DNA from: JBHHZJ01 sp046758005 | GTDB taxonomy: Bacteria > Pseudomonadota > Alphaproteobacteria > Kiloniellales > J153 | Direction of reading: 5' to 3' | Assembly: GCA_046758005.1 (NCBI GenBank) | Contig: JBHHZJ010000006.1 | Coordinates: forward strand, 1 to 64,000 | DNA length: 64,000 nt | Part shown: in pieces, positions 36,591-45,291 of the stretch | Numbering within the stretch: the stretch's first letter is position 1 | Layout of the letters: each line of letters begins with the position of its first letter | Translations under genes and position numbers: made by a program | Notes under the pieces: generated by a model | What the model was told of the DNA's origin: nothing | The model's database searches: none | Seen by the model: only the letters and a program-made list of their open reading frames with translations

Positions 36591-37640
36591 CTATTTCCAG
36601 CCGGCGCGGTCGAAAATCCTTTGCGCGAGCGGCTGGTACCTGCCGACCTGGGCGACGTTCAGGATGTCACGCTTGAAGTCGCCGAGCGACTTCAGGGCCG
36701 CGTTCGCCGCCACGCCCGGGACCACCGGGTACTCGTTGTTGCCGTCGGCGAAAATTCGCTGCGCCTCCTCGCTCGTCAGGTATTCGAGGAACCGGACCGC
36801 GGCATCGGTGTGCCGCGCGTGCTTGAGCACGCCGGCGCCGGAGATGTTGACGTGCGTGCCGCGGTCCTCCTGGTTCGGGAACACCACGCCGACCGCTTCG
36901 GCGATCTTCCTGTCCTCCTCCTTCGGGCTGGTCATCAGGCGGGCGTAGTAGTACGAGTTGGCCAGCGCGATCCCGCACTCGCCGGCGGCCACGGCCTTGA
37001 TCTGATCCGTGTCGCCGCCCTGCGGATCGCGGGCAAAATTGGCCACCACGCCCTTGGCCCAGGCCTGCGCCGCGGCCTCGCCCCGGCTGGCGATGATCGA
37101 GCCCAGGAGAGACAGGTTGTAGATGTTGCTGCTCGAGCGGATGCAAACCATGCCGCGCCACTTCGGGTCGGCCAGGTCCTCGTAGCTCTTGATCTCGCCC
37201 GGCTTGACCGCGTCCTTGTTGTAGAAGATGAGCCGGGCGCGCTGAGAGAATCCGAACCAGCGGCCCTCGGGATGCCTCAGGTTCGCCGGGACGCGCGCCG
37301 CCAGGGTGTCGGAGGTCACCTGTTGGAACAGGCCCGCCTGCTCGGCGCGCCAGAGGCGGCCTGCGTCAACGGTAATCAGGACATCGGCCGGGCTGTTCGG
37401 GCCCTCGCTCTTGATGCGCTCGATGAGCGCGTCGCCCTTGCCCTCGATCCGGTTGATCCTGATGCCCGTCAGCCTGGTGAAGCCCTCGTAGAGCGCCTCG
37501 TCGCTCTGATAGTGGCGCGAGGTGTAGATGTTGAGGACCTCGTCCTCTTGCGCCGCGCCGGCGGCGACGGACGCGACGGCGGCGGCCAGAAGTATGATCG
37601 GAACGCTGCGCAAGACTCCGTGCATCATGTGACGCATCAT
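36591..37640 (-). CDS. Periplasmic iron(III)-binding protein, FbpA/FutA type
   Basis: The 349-residue ABC substrate-binding protein begins with a signal peptide (VLRSVPIILLAAAVASVAAG). The mature start EVLNIYTSRHYQSDEALYEG and later GDTDQIKAVAAGECGIALAN, SYYYARLM and NISGAGVLKHARHTDAAVRF are hallmark FbpA-class sequences; the paired tyrosines are the usual iron ligands. AAGGAG before ATG 37640 sets the start. A Fur-like site and sigma-70 promoter lie upstream. Confidence 0.93.
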   Translation of the reverse strand: MMRHMMHGVLRSVPIILLAAAVASVAAGAAQEDEVLNIYTSRHYQSDEALYEGFTRLTGIRINRIEGKGDALIERIKSEGPNSPADVLITVDAGRLWRAEQAGLFQQVTSDTLAARVPANLRHPEGRWFGFSQRARLIFYNKDAVKPGEIKSYEDLADPKWRGMVCIRSSSNIYNLSLLGSIIASRGEAAAQAWAKGVVANFARDPQGGDTDQIKAVAAGECGIALANSYYYARLMTSPKEEDRKIAEAVGVVFPNQEDRGTHVNISGAGVLKHARHTDAAVRFLEYLTSEEAQRIFADGNNEYPVVPGVAANAALKSLGDFKRDILNVAQVGRYQPLAQRIFDRAGWK

Positions 37641-37793
37641 GTGATCTCCTTTCTCGACGGGACTTTGCCATTGCTCCCCCGACATTCAGCCCCGAACGAA
37701 CCCGGGACTCCCGGCGATACCGGCCGCCTCCGGCTTCCGTCCTTGAGCGGTACCAACGGGCTTGGCCCAAAGCAACGGCGATGCGAAGTTATT

Positions 37794-37812
37794 GCGATTG
37801 CAACTCATTCGC
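37794..37812 (-). promoter_or_regulatory. Fur-like 19-bp operator
   Basis: GCGATTG-CAACT-CATTCGC, 7-base arms with one mismatch, just downstream of the predicted -10 for the iron-binding protein gene. Length, symmetry and gene context fit an iron-responsive repressor site; the exact regulator (Fur or Irr) cannot be told. Confidence 0.4.
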
Positions 37813-37813
37813 G

Positions 37814-37843
37814 ATGCTAATGCGTCTCACTTGCAAATGTCAA
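37814..37843 (-). promoter_or_regulatory. Sigma-70-type promoter of the iron-binding protein gene
   Basis: On the minus strand TTGACA (37843-37838), an 18-base spacer and TAGCAT (37819-37814). The Fur-like site overlaps the expected transcription start. The rest of the 421-base gap 37641-38061 shows nothing recognised. Confidence 0.5.
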
Positions 37844-38061
37844 GCACGATTGAACCGACCGGTCGTCCGCGCCCCGCCTCCCGGGCGGCGCGTCGGCGGA
37901 TTCCTCCCCAACGGCGGTCGGCGCGCCATGATCGAGCAACCCGAGGGCTCTGCGCGAGGCCCGCCAAGCGAACCTGCGCCCATGACCATTGCGCACACAT
38001 TGACTCGCATGACTCGACGGCGCGCGCGGGGAAGCCCGCCGGAACGCGGAATTCCTTGGAC

Positions 38062-38706
38062 TCAGGACGCGAACGCGACGGAAAACCGTACGCAATCGGA
38101 CCCGGAGGTATCGAGCGACAGCTCGGCGCCCAGACGCCGCGCGAGCAGGCGCGCGAAATAGGCCTGGACGTTGCGCGGCGTCAGGTCGTCGGGCCCGGCG
38201 CCGTGGGCCAGGACGGGCGGAATGTCGTCACGCAAGGCCGCGTGGTCCCCGGAGGCCGCGACCGAGGCCTCCAGGCCGCCCGGCCCGTTCCGCACCGCCA
38301 CGCTCAGGGTGCCGCCGATGGGCAGCGACTCCTCGCCGAGCAGGACCAGATTGAGCAACAGCTTGCCGAGATCCTCGGGCGTGTCCGCCAAGGGCTCGGG
38401 CACCGACCACTCGAGCGCGATTTTGTTGTTCGCCAGGAAATTGGCCGTCAGCTGGCGCAGTTCGCCGGGGTCGCCGCCGATGCGCGAGCCGGCCATGCCG
38501 TAGGCGAAGCGGTAGTACTGCAGGGCGGTGGCCGCACGTCGGGCGCTGTCGGCGGCCAGTCGGAGGGCGTCTTGAGCCATGTCGGCGCCGTCTTCGTCCT
38601 CCAAGAGCTCCAGGCCATTGTTGACGGCCCCGACCGGCCCGACCAGGTCGTGGCACAGGCGCGAGGCCAGCAGCTCGGCCACTCGCAAGTCGATCTGCAC
38701 GTCCAT
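38062..38706 (-). CDS. chpT: Histidine phosphotransferase ChpT
   Basis: A 214-residue protein that relays phosphate from the kinase CckA to CtrA and CpdR. The signature AELLASRLCHDLVGPVGAVN holds phospho-His19, followed by NGLELLEDEDG. The C-terminal half is a degenerate HATPase-like fold without ATP motifs (LLNLVLLGEESLPIGGTLSV; RNVQAYFARLLARRLGAELS). GGGGAG precedes the ATG at 38706; a TTG nine codons upstream is the alternative. Its substrate CtrA is encoded at 27590. Confidence 0.93.
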   Translation of the reverse strand: MDVQIDLRVAELLASRLCHDLVGPVGAVNNGLELLEDEDGADMAQDALRLAADSARRAATALQYYRFAYGMAGSRIGGDPGELRQLTANFLANNKIALEWSVPEPLADTPEDLGKLLLNLVLLGEESLPIGGTLSVAVRNGPGGLEASVAASGDHAALRDDIPPVLAHGAGPDDLTPRNVQAYFARLLARRLGAELSLDTSGSDCVRFSVAFAS

Positions 38707-39038
38707 CTCGGTCTCCCCTGCCCCGATCCCCAACGCGCCGCGTCGGCTCGCCGGACGCCTTGTCGCTCCGGTTGCGTTAGACTGCGAATTGGGAGTTCAC
38801 CGCCGGCACGGCGCCCCTTATACACCAACGGGCGAGATTCGGAAGAGTGCGCGTTCACGCCGGGCCGGCCGGGGCCCCCGTCCGCGCCAGGCAAGTGCGA
38901 TGCGCCAAGGCGCCGCGCGGCAACAACGTTGCGAGGAAAGCACGCCGTGGTATACGATATACCAATCGCCCGGGACGCGGCGCACGGCTCCCTATCGGGC
39001 CGCCGGCCCAGCGTCTTCGCGCGGTCGCGGGGCGGACG
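38707..39038. other. Divergent chpT-DUF3553 region
   Basis: 332 bases with a shift to AT-richer sequence around 38760-38830 and a perfect palindrome at 38948-38964. No clear promoter hexamer pair or CtrA site was recognised. Confidence 0.5.
38948..38964. promoter_or_regulatory. Perfect 17-bp palindrome TGGTATA-CGA-TATACCA
   Basis: Seven-base arms around a CGA centre. TGGTATACCA-like symmetry is typical of GntR/FadR-family operators. It lies 75 bases before the DUF3553 gene and ~410 before the formate dehydrogenase genes. No GntR gene is in the window, so the binding protein is unknown. Confidence 0.5.
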
Positions 39039-39218
39039 GTGACCGAGGACCTGGTACCTGGAATGCTGGTGCGCCACCCGGCCAAGCCGGACTGGGGTAT
39101 CGGGCAGGTTCAATCGGTGATCGGCCATCGGGTGACCGTGAACTTCGAGCACGCCGGCAAGCTGCTGATCAACAGCGCGCATGTGACGTTGGAGGTGATC
39201 GACGAGGCGCCCCGTTGA
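39039..39218 (+). CDS. DUF3553 family protein
   Basis: A 59-residue protein with the whole family signature: VPGMLVRHPAKPDWGIGQVQ, then VIGHRVTVNFEHAGK and a short beta tail. The function is unknown; the fold is probably a small SH3-like barrel (inference). The start is taken as GTG 39039 because family members begin only a few residues before PGMLVRHP; the frame is open further upstream. It is divergent from chpT. Confidence 0.82.
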   Translation: MTEDLVPGMLVRHPAKPDWGIGQVQSVIGHRVTVNFEHAGKLLINSAHVTLEVIDEAPR

Positions 39219-39374
39219 CGGCGCCGCAGCCGAACGCCTTACATAGCCGTGGGTTGAGATCGCCGGTGAAGTGGATCAAGATCAATCCGGGCGCACGGCG
39301 CCGTGGCCGGAAGGGCGAACCGCCGGACACGCGCGGCGGATCGGAGCGAAACGAAAGGGGGACGGGGCGAAACA

Positions 39375-41090
39375 ATGGCTGAAGGCGAGGCCCGCGACGA
39401 TCGTGCCTTGGGACGCAGGATCCACCCCGGCTCTGGCCGGCGCGAGGGGCCGATCTTCCCGAAGGGCCGCCGGCTCGATCCGGCCGCGCGCGAGGAAATC
39501 CGCACGCTGCTCGGCGGCCGGCCGCGCCGGCGCGACCTCCTGATCGAGCACCTGCACCTGATCCAGGACCGCACCGGCTGCCTTGGCGCGGCGCACCTCC
39601 ACGCACTCGCCGAGGAAATGAAGCTGCCCATGGCCGAGGTTTTCGAGGTGGCCTCGTTCTACGCCCACTTCGACATCGTACTCGACGGCGAGGACCGGCC
39701 CCCGGAGATAACCATCCGGGTGTGCGACAGCCTGTCCTGCGAGATGATGGGCGCGCAGAAGCTGCTCGCCGAACTGCCCGCGCAGGTCGGCGCCAACGTG
39801 CGCGTTGTGCGCGCGCCATGCATGGGCCGATGCGACGCCGCGCCGGTGGCCGAGGTCGGGCACCGCCACGTCGATCACGCGAGCGTTCAGCTGCTCGCCG
39901 AGTCCGCCAGGAACGGGCGTCTCCATCCCGAGATGCCCGACTACCGGAACCTTGCCGCCTACCGGGCCGACGGCGGCTATGCCAGGCTCAAGGACTGCCT
40001 CGAGGGCCGGCTCGGCGTCGAGCAGGTGATCGACACGCTGGGCGAGTCGGGCCTGCGCGGGTTGGGCGGTGCCGGGTTCCCCACGGGGCGCAAGTGGACC
40101 TTCGTGCGCGCCGAACCCAAGCCCCGCTACGTCGCCGTCAACGCCGACGAGGGCGAGCCCGGCACCTTCAAGGACCGCTACTACCTCGAGCGCACGCCGC
40201 ACCAGTTCCTGGAGGGCGCGCTGATCGCCGCCTGGGCCGTGGAGGCGGAGGCCGTCTATATCTATCTGCGCGACGAATACCCTGCGGCGCGCGCAATCCT
40301 GCTCGAGGAGATCGCGGCGATCGAGGCGGCCGGGCTTAGCCCCCACACCAAGCTGCACCTGCGCCGCGGCGCCGGCGCCTACATCTGCGGCGAGGAGTCG
40401 GCGATGATCGAGTCGATCGAGGGCAAGCGCGGCCTGCCCCGCCACCGCCCGCCCTACGTGGCCCAGGTCGGCCTCTTCGGCCGGCCCACCCTCGTGAACA
40501 ACGTCGAGACGCTCTACTGGGTTCCGGAGATTCTGACCAAGGGTGCGGCGTGGTTCGCCGGCCAGGGCCGCCACGGCGGCAAGGGGCTGCGCAGCTATTC
40601 CGTCTCCGGGCGGGTGAGGGAACCGGGTGTGAAGCTCGCCCCGGCCGGCATCACGGCGCGCGAGCTCGTCGAGGAGTACTGCGGCGGGATGGCCGACGGC
40701 CATGAATTCAAGGCCTATCTCCCGGGCGGCGCCTCGGGCGGCATCCTGCCCGCGAGCCTGGCGGACATCCCGCTCGACTTCGGCACGCTCGAGAAACACG
40801 GCTGCTTCGTCGGCTCGCACGCGGTCGTGATCCTCTCCGACAAGGACGACGTGAAGGCCGCGGCGCGCAACCTCATGCGCTTCTTCGAGGACGAGAGCTG
40901 CGGTCAGTGCACGCCCTGCCGGAACGGCACCGAAAAGGCGGTCAAGCTGATGTCGGACGATAAGTGGGATGGGCCGCTGTTGGAAGAGCTCGCCGCGGCC
41001 ATAGGAGACGCCTCGATCTGCGGCCTGGGCCAGGCGGCGCCCAACCCGCTGCTCAGCGTGCTCAAACACTTTCCGGAGGAGGCCCAATGA
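39375..41090 (+). CDS. fdh1B: NAD-linked formate dehydrogenase beta subunit (NuoE/NuoF fusion)
   Basis: A 571-residue cytoplasmic subunit that passes formate electrons to NAD+. An N-terminal NuoE-like domain has [2Fe-2S] cysteines in VCDSLSCEM and APCMGRCDA. The NuoF-like part carries the NADH/FMN signature GLRGLGGAGFPTGRKW, NADEGEPGTFKDRY, GAGAYICGEESAMIESIEG and the [4Fe-4S] SCGQCTPCRNGT. Length and fusion match Fdh1B of methylotrophic Methylobacterium (572 aa). The ATG at 39375 is preferred to the upstream frame. Its TGA overlaps the alpha-subunit ATG. Confidence 0.93.
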   Translation: MAEGEARDDRALGRRIHPGSGRREGPIFPKGRRLDPAAREEIRTLLGGRPRRRDLLIEHLHLIQDRTGCLGAAHLHALAEEMKLPMAEVFEVASFYAHFDIVLDGEDRPPEITIRVCDSLSCEMMGAQKLLAELPAQVGANVRVVRAPCMGRCDAAPVAEVGHRHVDHASVQLLAESARNGRLHPEMPDYRNLAAYRADGGYARLKDCLEGRLGVEQVIDTLGESGLRGLGGAGFPTGRKWTFVRAEPKPRYVAVNADEGEPGTFKDRYYLERTPHQFLEGALIAAWAVEAEAVYIYLRDEYPAARAILLEEIAAIEAAGLSPHTKLHLRRGAGAYICGEESAMIESIEGKRGLPRHRPPYVAQVGLFGRPTLVNNVETLYWVPEILTKGAAWFAGQGRHGGKGLRSYSVSGRVREPGVKLAPAGITARELVEEYCGGMADGHEFKAYLPGGASGGILPASLADIPLDFGTLEKHGCFVGSHAVVILSDKDDVKAAARNLMRFFEDESCGQCTPCRNGTEKAVKLMSDDKWDGPLLEELAAAIGDASICGLGQAAPNPLLSVLKHFPEEAQ

Positions 41091-43849
41091 GCGGACCGGT
41101 CAAGTTCACGTTGAACGGCCAGGATGTCGAAGCCGCCCCCGGCGAAACCATCTGGCAGGTGGCCCACCGGCTCGGCATCGAGATCCCGCACCTGTGCTAT
41201 TCGCCGGAGCCGGACTACCGCGCCGACGGCAACTGCCGCGTGTGCATGGTCGAGATCGAGGGCGAGCGCGTGCTCGCCGCCTCCTGCATCCGTGCGCCGA
41301 GCCAGGGCATGAAGGTCTCGACCGCCTCCGAGCGCGCCCGCAAGTCGCGCGAGATGGTCTTCGAGCTGCTGGTCGCCGACCAGCCGCCGCGCGAGCGCGC
41401 GCACGACCCCGAGTCCAAGTTCTGGCGCTGGGCCGAGAAAGTCGGCGTGACCACGAGCCGCCTGCCCGCGCGCGAGCCGATCGCCGCCGACCCGAGCCAT
41501 TTGGCCATGCGGGTCAACCTGGACGCGTGCATCAACTGCACCCTGTGCGTGCGGGCCTGCCGCGAGGTCCAGGTCAACGACGTGATCGGCATGGCCTACC
41601 GGGGCCACGGCGCCAAGGTCGTCTTCGACTTCGACGTTCCCATGGGCGAGAGCACCTGCGTCGCCTGCGGCGAGTGCGTACAGGCCTGCCCGACCGGCGC
41701 GCTCATGGAAGCGAGCCTGCTCGACGAGCATGGCGTGCGCACGGGGTTCGAGGACCGCGACGTCGAGACGGTGTGCCCGTACTGCGGGGTGGGGTGCCAG
41801 ACCACGCTGCACCTCAAGAACGACAAGGTGCTCTACGTCGACGGCCGCAACGGCCCGGCCAACCGGAACCGGCTGTGCGTGAAGGGCCGCTTCGGGTTCG
41901 ACTACATCTCCCATCCGCATCGCCTGTCCAAGCCCATGATTCGGCGCGCGGACGCGGCCAAGTCGGCGGACATCCAGATCGACCCGGCCAATCCCTGGAC
42001 GCACTTCCGCGAGGCGACCTGGGAGGAGGCGCTGGACGCGGCGGCGGCGGGCCTCAAGAGGATCCTGGAGCGCGACGGGAGTCCGGCGCTCGCCGGCTTT
42101 GGCTCGGCCAAGGGCACCAACGAGGAGGCCTACCTGTTCCAGAAGCTGGTGCGCACCGGCTTCGGCACCAACAATGTCGATCACTGCACGCGCCTGTGCC
42201 ACGCCTCCTCGGTGGCGGCGCTGATGGAGGGCATCGGCTCCGGCGCGGTGACCGCGCCCTTCACCGCGGCCAAGGACGCCGAGTGCATCATCGTGATCGG
42301 CGCGCGGCCCGAGCAGAACCACCCGGTGGCCGCGACCTTCCTCAAGAACGCGGCCAGGCGCGGCGCCAAGCTGATCATCATGGATCCGCGCGACCACGCC
42401 ATGGCGCGCTACGCCACCCATATGCTGCGCTTCAAGCCGGGCCAGGACGTGGCGCTGCTCAACGCCATGCTGCACACGATCATCGAGGAGGGCCTGACCG
42501 ACCGGCAGTACGTCCAGGCCCACACCGAAGGCTTCGAGGAGCTCAAGCAGCGGGTCAAGGCCTTCGCGCCCGAGGAGATGGCGGAAGTCTGCGGCGTCGA
42601 AGCGGCGACGATCCGCGAGGTGGCGCGCACCTACGCGACCTCGCGCGCCTCGATCATCTTCTGGGGCATGGGCATCTCGCAGTCGGTGCACGGCACCGAC
42701 AACGCCCGCTGCCTCATCTCGCTGGCGCTCGTGACCGGGCACGTCGGCCGGCCGGGCACGGGCCTGCACCCGCTGCGCGGCCAGAACAACGTGCAGGGCG
42801 CCTCGGACGCCGGCCTCATCCCCATGGTCTATCCCGACTACCGCTCGGTCGCATCGGAGGACATCCGCAGCCAGTTCGAGGACTTCTGGGGCACGCGGCT
42901 CGACCCCAAGCCCGGCCTGACCGTGGTCGAGATCGTGAACGCCATCCTCGAGGGCCGGATCAAGGGCATGTACATCATGGGCGAGAACCCGGCCATGTCC
43001 GACCCGGACCAGAACCATGCCCGCGCGGCGCTGGCCAAGCTGGAGCATCTCGTCGTCCAGGACATCTTCCTGACCGAGACCGCCTGGCACGCCAACGTGA
43101 TCCTGCCCGCCTCGGCCGCGGCCGAGAAGACCGGCACCTTCACCAACACGAACCGCGAGGTGCAGCTCGCGCGTCAAGCCTTCGACCCGCCCGGCGAGGC
43201 GCGCCAGGACTGGGCGCTGATCCAGGAGATCGCCCGGCGCATCGGGCTCGACTGGGCCTACACGCACCCCAGCGACGTCTTCGCCGAGATGGCCCGGGTC
43301 ATGCCCTCGCTCGACAACATCACGTGGGCGCGCCTGGAGCGAGAGGACTCCGTCACCTATCCGTGCGACGCGCCGGACAAGCCGGGCAACGAGATCATCT
43401 TCGCCGAGGGCTTCCCGACCGAGAGCCGGCGCGGGCGTATCGTGCCGACCGACCTGACCCCGCCGGCCGAGCTGCCCGACGAGGACTATCCCATGGTGCT
43501 GTCCACGGGGCGGATGCTCGAGCACTGGCACACCGGCGCGATCACCCGGCGGGCGAGCACGTTGGACGCCCTCGAGCCGGAGGCGGTCGCCCTGCTCAAC
43601 CGCCGGGACGTCGAGCGCCTGGGCGTCGCGCCCGGCGACATGATCAGGGTGGAGACCCGGCGCGGCCGGATCGTGATCAAGGTGCGCCAGGACGGCGACG
43701 TGCCGCAAGGGATGGTCTACATCCCGTTCTGCTTCGCCGAGGCGGCGGCCAACGTGCTGACCAACCCGCAACTCGACCCCTATGGCAAGATCCCCGAGTT
43801 CAAGTTCTGCGCCGCGCGCGTGGAGCCGGTGCGCGCGGCCGCCGAGTAG
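41087..43849 (+). CDS. fdh1A: NAD-linked formate dehydrogenase alpha subunit (Cys type)
   Basis: Catalytic subunit of 920 residues. N-terminal [2Fe-2S] domain (Cys37, 50, 53, 67), two [4Fe-4S] ferredoxin motifs (Cys148-158 and 191-201), then the molybdopterin domain with its own [4Fe-4S] set (Cys230, 233, 237, 264). The metal ligand is Cys371-His372 in CTRLCHASSVAALMEG, so it is not a selenoprotein. No TAT signal, hence cytosolic. The His-Cys3 motif often found after the [2Fe-2S] domain is not visible. Tungsten or molybdenum cannot be told from sequence, but the tungstate importer at 58.5-60.8 kb favours tungsten. Confidence 0.94.
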   Translation: MSGPVKFTLNGQDVEAAPGETIWQVAHRLGIEIPHLCYSPEPDYRADGNCRVCMVEIEGERVLAASCIRAPSQGMKVSTASERARKSREMVFELLVADQPPRERAHDPESKFWRWAEKVGVTTSRLPAREPIAADPSHLAMRVNLDACINCTLCVRACREVQVNDVIGMAYRGHGAKVVFDFDVPMGESTCVACGECVQACPTGALMEASLLDEHGVRTGFEDRDVETVCPYCGVGCQTTLHLKNDKVLYVDGRNGPANRNRLCVKGRFGFDYISHPHRLSKPMIRRADAAKSADIQIDPANPWTHFREATWEEALDAAAAGLKRILERDGSPALAGFGSAKGTNEEAYLFQKLVRTGFGTNNVDHCTRLCHASSVAALMEGIGSGAVTAPFTAAKDAECIIVIGARPEQNHPVAATFLKNAARRGAKLIIMDPRDHAMARYATHMLRFKPGQDVALLNAMLHTIIEEGLTDRQYVQAHTEGFEELKQRVKAFAPEEMAEVCGVEAATIREVARTYATSRASIIFWGMGISQSVHGTDNARCLISLALVTGHVGRPGTGLHPLRGQNNVQGASDAGLIPMVYPDYRSVASEDIRSQFEDFWGTRLDPKPGLTVVEIVNAILEGRIKGMYIMGENPAMSDPDQNHARAALAKLEHLVVQDIFLTETAWHANVILPASAAAEKTGTFTNTNREVQLARQAFDPPGEARQDWALIQEIARRIGLDWAYTHPSDVFAEMARVMPSLDNITWARLEREDSVTYPCDAPDKPGNEIIFAEGFPTESRRGRIVPTDLTPPAELPDEDYPMVLSTGRMLEHWHTGAITRRASTLDALEPEAVALLNRRDVERLGVAPGDMIRVETRRGRIVIKVRQDGDVPQGMVYIPFCFAEAAANVLTNPQLDPYGKIPEFKFCAARVEPVRAAAE

Positions 43850-43898
43850 CGCGGCGCTCACCCCGCGAGCGCCGGTCGGAAGGGACGTGGGCCGTCGG

Positions 43899-45074
43899 AT
43901 GCGGGACATTATGGCGGCCCTTTTCTTCGGATTGACCTGTGCGGCCGTCCTGAGCCCCGCGCCGGTCCTCGCGCAGGAGCGCGTCGCCGACCGGGCCCTG
44001 CTCCAGGCCGCGCAAAACGACGACGCCGAGCTGGCCGAGTTCGCCCTGTCCAAGGGCGCGGACCCCGAGGCCCGGGACGGCCGCGGCTTCACCCCGCTCC
44101 AGGTCGCGGCCCTGTTCGACAACCGCAACGTGCTCGAGGTTCTGCTCGGGCGCGGCGCCGACCCGGCCGCGGCGCACCCCGACACCGGCTCCACGGCGCT
44201 GCATCTGGCCGCCGGGGAAGGTCACGATGCGATCGCGCGCCGCCTGATCGCGGCCGGCGCGCCGCTCGACGCCCGGCGCAAGGCCGACGGCAAGACGCCG
44301 CTGCATCTGGCCGCCCGGCGGACGCACCGGCGGGTCGTCGCCGCCTTGATCGAGGCCGGCGCGCCGCTGGATGCCCGCGACCACGTGCGCGGCAATACGC
44401 CGCTCATCGACGCCGCCTTCGGCCCGGCGAACGTCGGCGTGATCGCCGAGCTGCTCGCCGCCGGCGCGGACGTCGACGCGGCGGCCGAGGACGGCGCGAC
44501 CGCGCTGCTCGCCGCGGCCCGGCAGGGCAACCGGGCGATCGTGCAGTTGCTGCTCGCCGAGGGCCCGGCCATCGCGCACGCCGACGGCAAGGGGCGCAGC
44601 GCGCTGTTCCTCGCCGCGGCGGCGGGCCATGGGGCGGTCGTGCGCGACCTGATCCGCGCCGGCGCGGCGCCCGAGGCGGTCAGCGGCGAAGGCCGCACGG
44701 CCCTGGGGCGCGCCGCGATCGGCGGCCACCGGGACGTGGTCGCCGCCCTGCTCGATGCCGGAGCGGAGATCGAACGGCGCGAGCGCAACGGCCGCGCGCC
44801 CCTGCTCCTGGCCGCCCTCGGTGGGCACGAGGAGGTCGTACGCCTTCTGCTCGCCCGCGGCGCGGACGTCAACGCGCGCGAGACCGGCACCGGCAACACC
44901 GCGCTAATGCTGGCCGCCAACCGCGGGCGACTGGGCGTCGTGCGGCTCCTGCTCGCGGCCGGCGCCGATGTCGCGGCCCAAGCGGCCGACGGCTGGACCG
45001 CCCTCGAGGCGGCCGAGATGATCGGGGACGAGGAAACCGCGACCGCCTTGCGCGCGGCGGGCGCGCGACACTGA
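43899..45074 (+). CDS. Secreted ankyrin-repeat protein
   Basis: A 391-residue protein with a signal peptide (LFFGLTCAAVLSPAPVLAQE) followed by about eleven ankyrin repeats with the usual G-TPLHLAA-GH--VV--LL-AGA pattern across nearly the whole length. Ankyrin stacks bind other proteins; the partner is unknown. The start could also be GTG 43887. It follows fdh1A by 49 bases on the same strand, so it may be co-transcribed and act in the periplasm. Confidence 0.88.
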   Translation: MRDIMAALFFGLTCAAVLSPAPVLAQERVADRALLQAAQNDDAELAEFALSKGADPEARDGRGFTPLQVAALFDNRNVLEVLLGRGADPAAAHPDTGSTALHLAAGEGHDAIARRLIAAGAPLDARRKADGKTPLHLAARRTHRRVVAALIEAGAPLDARDHVRGNTPLIDAAFGPANVGVIAELLAAGADVDAAAEDGATALLAAARQGNRAIVQLLLAEGPAIAHADGKGRSALFLAAAAGHGAVVRDLIRAGAAPEAVSGEGRTALGRAAIGGHRDVVAALLDAGAEIERRERNGRAPLLLAALGGHEEVVRLLLARGADVNARETGTGNTALMLAANRGRLGVVRLLLAAGADVAAQAADGWTALEAAEMIGDEETATALRAAGARH

Positions 45075-45126
45075 GGCCGGAAATCCCGGCGCGCGCCCGA
45101 ACCGCGCGGCGCCGCCGGTGGCGGAA

Positions 45127-45249
45127 TCAGAGCCGGACGTTCGCGGTGGAATACGTTTCCGCCGTTGTGAGCCCGAGTGAATTCAGGGCCACGGCGGCGG
45201 CGATGGCGATGACGATGGCCGCCGCCGTACCGGCGATGAAGGCCTTCAT
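45127..45249 (-). CDS. 40-residue single-span membrane peptide
   Basis: ATG 45249 to TGA 45127. The product begins MKAFIAGTAAAIVIAIAAAV, a membrane helix, and ends TTAETYSTANVRL. GGGAGGG lies 6 bases before the start. It directly follows the WD40-cytochrome c gene on the same strand (43 bases apart). Strong ribosome site, hydrophobic helix and polar conserved-looking tail argue for a real gene. Function unknown; possibly a small subunit or anchor of the neighbouring cytochrome. Confidence 0.7.
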   Translation of the reverse strand: MKAFIAGTAAAIVIAIAAAVALNSLGLTTAETYSTANVRL

Positions 45250-45291
45250 GTCGTCCCTCCCACGTTGTCGTGATGCGCCCGGACTCGGCCC

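Noticed and set aside
40904..44194. 1096-codon minus-strand frame opposite fdh1A and the ankyrin gene
   Set aside because: Antisense shadow; the plus strand holds the conserved cofactor motifs.
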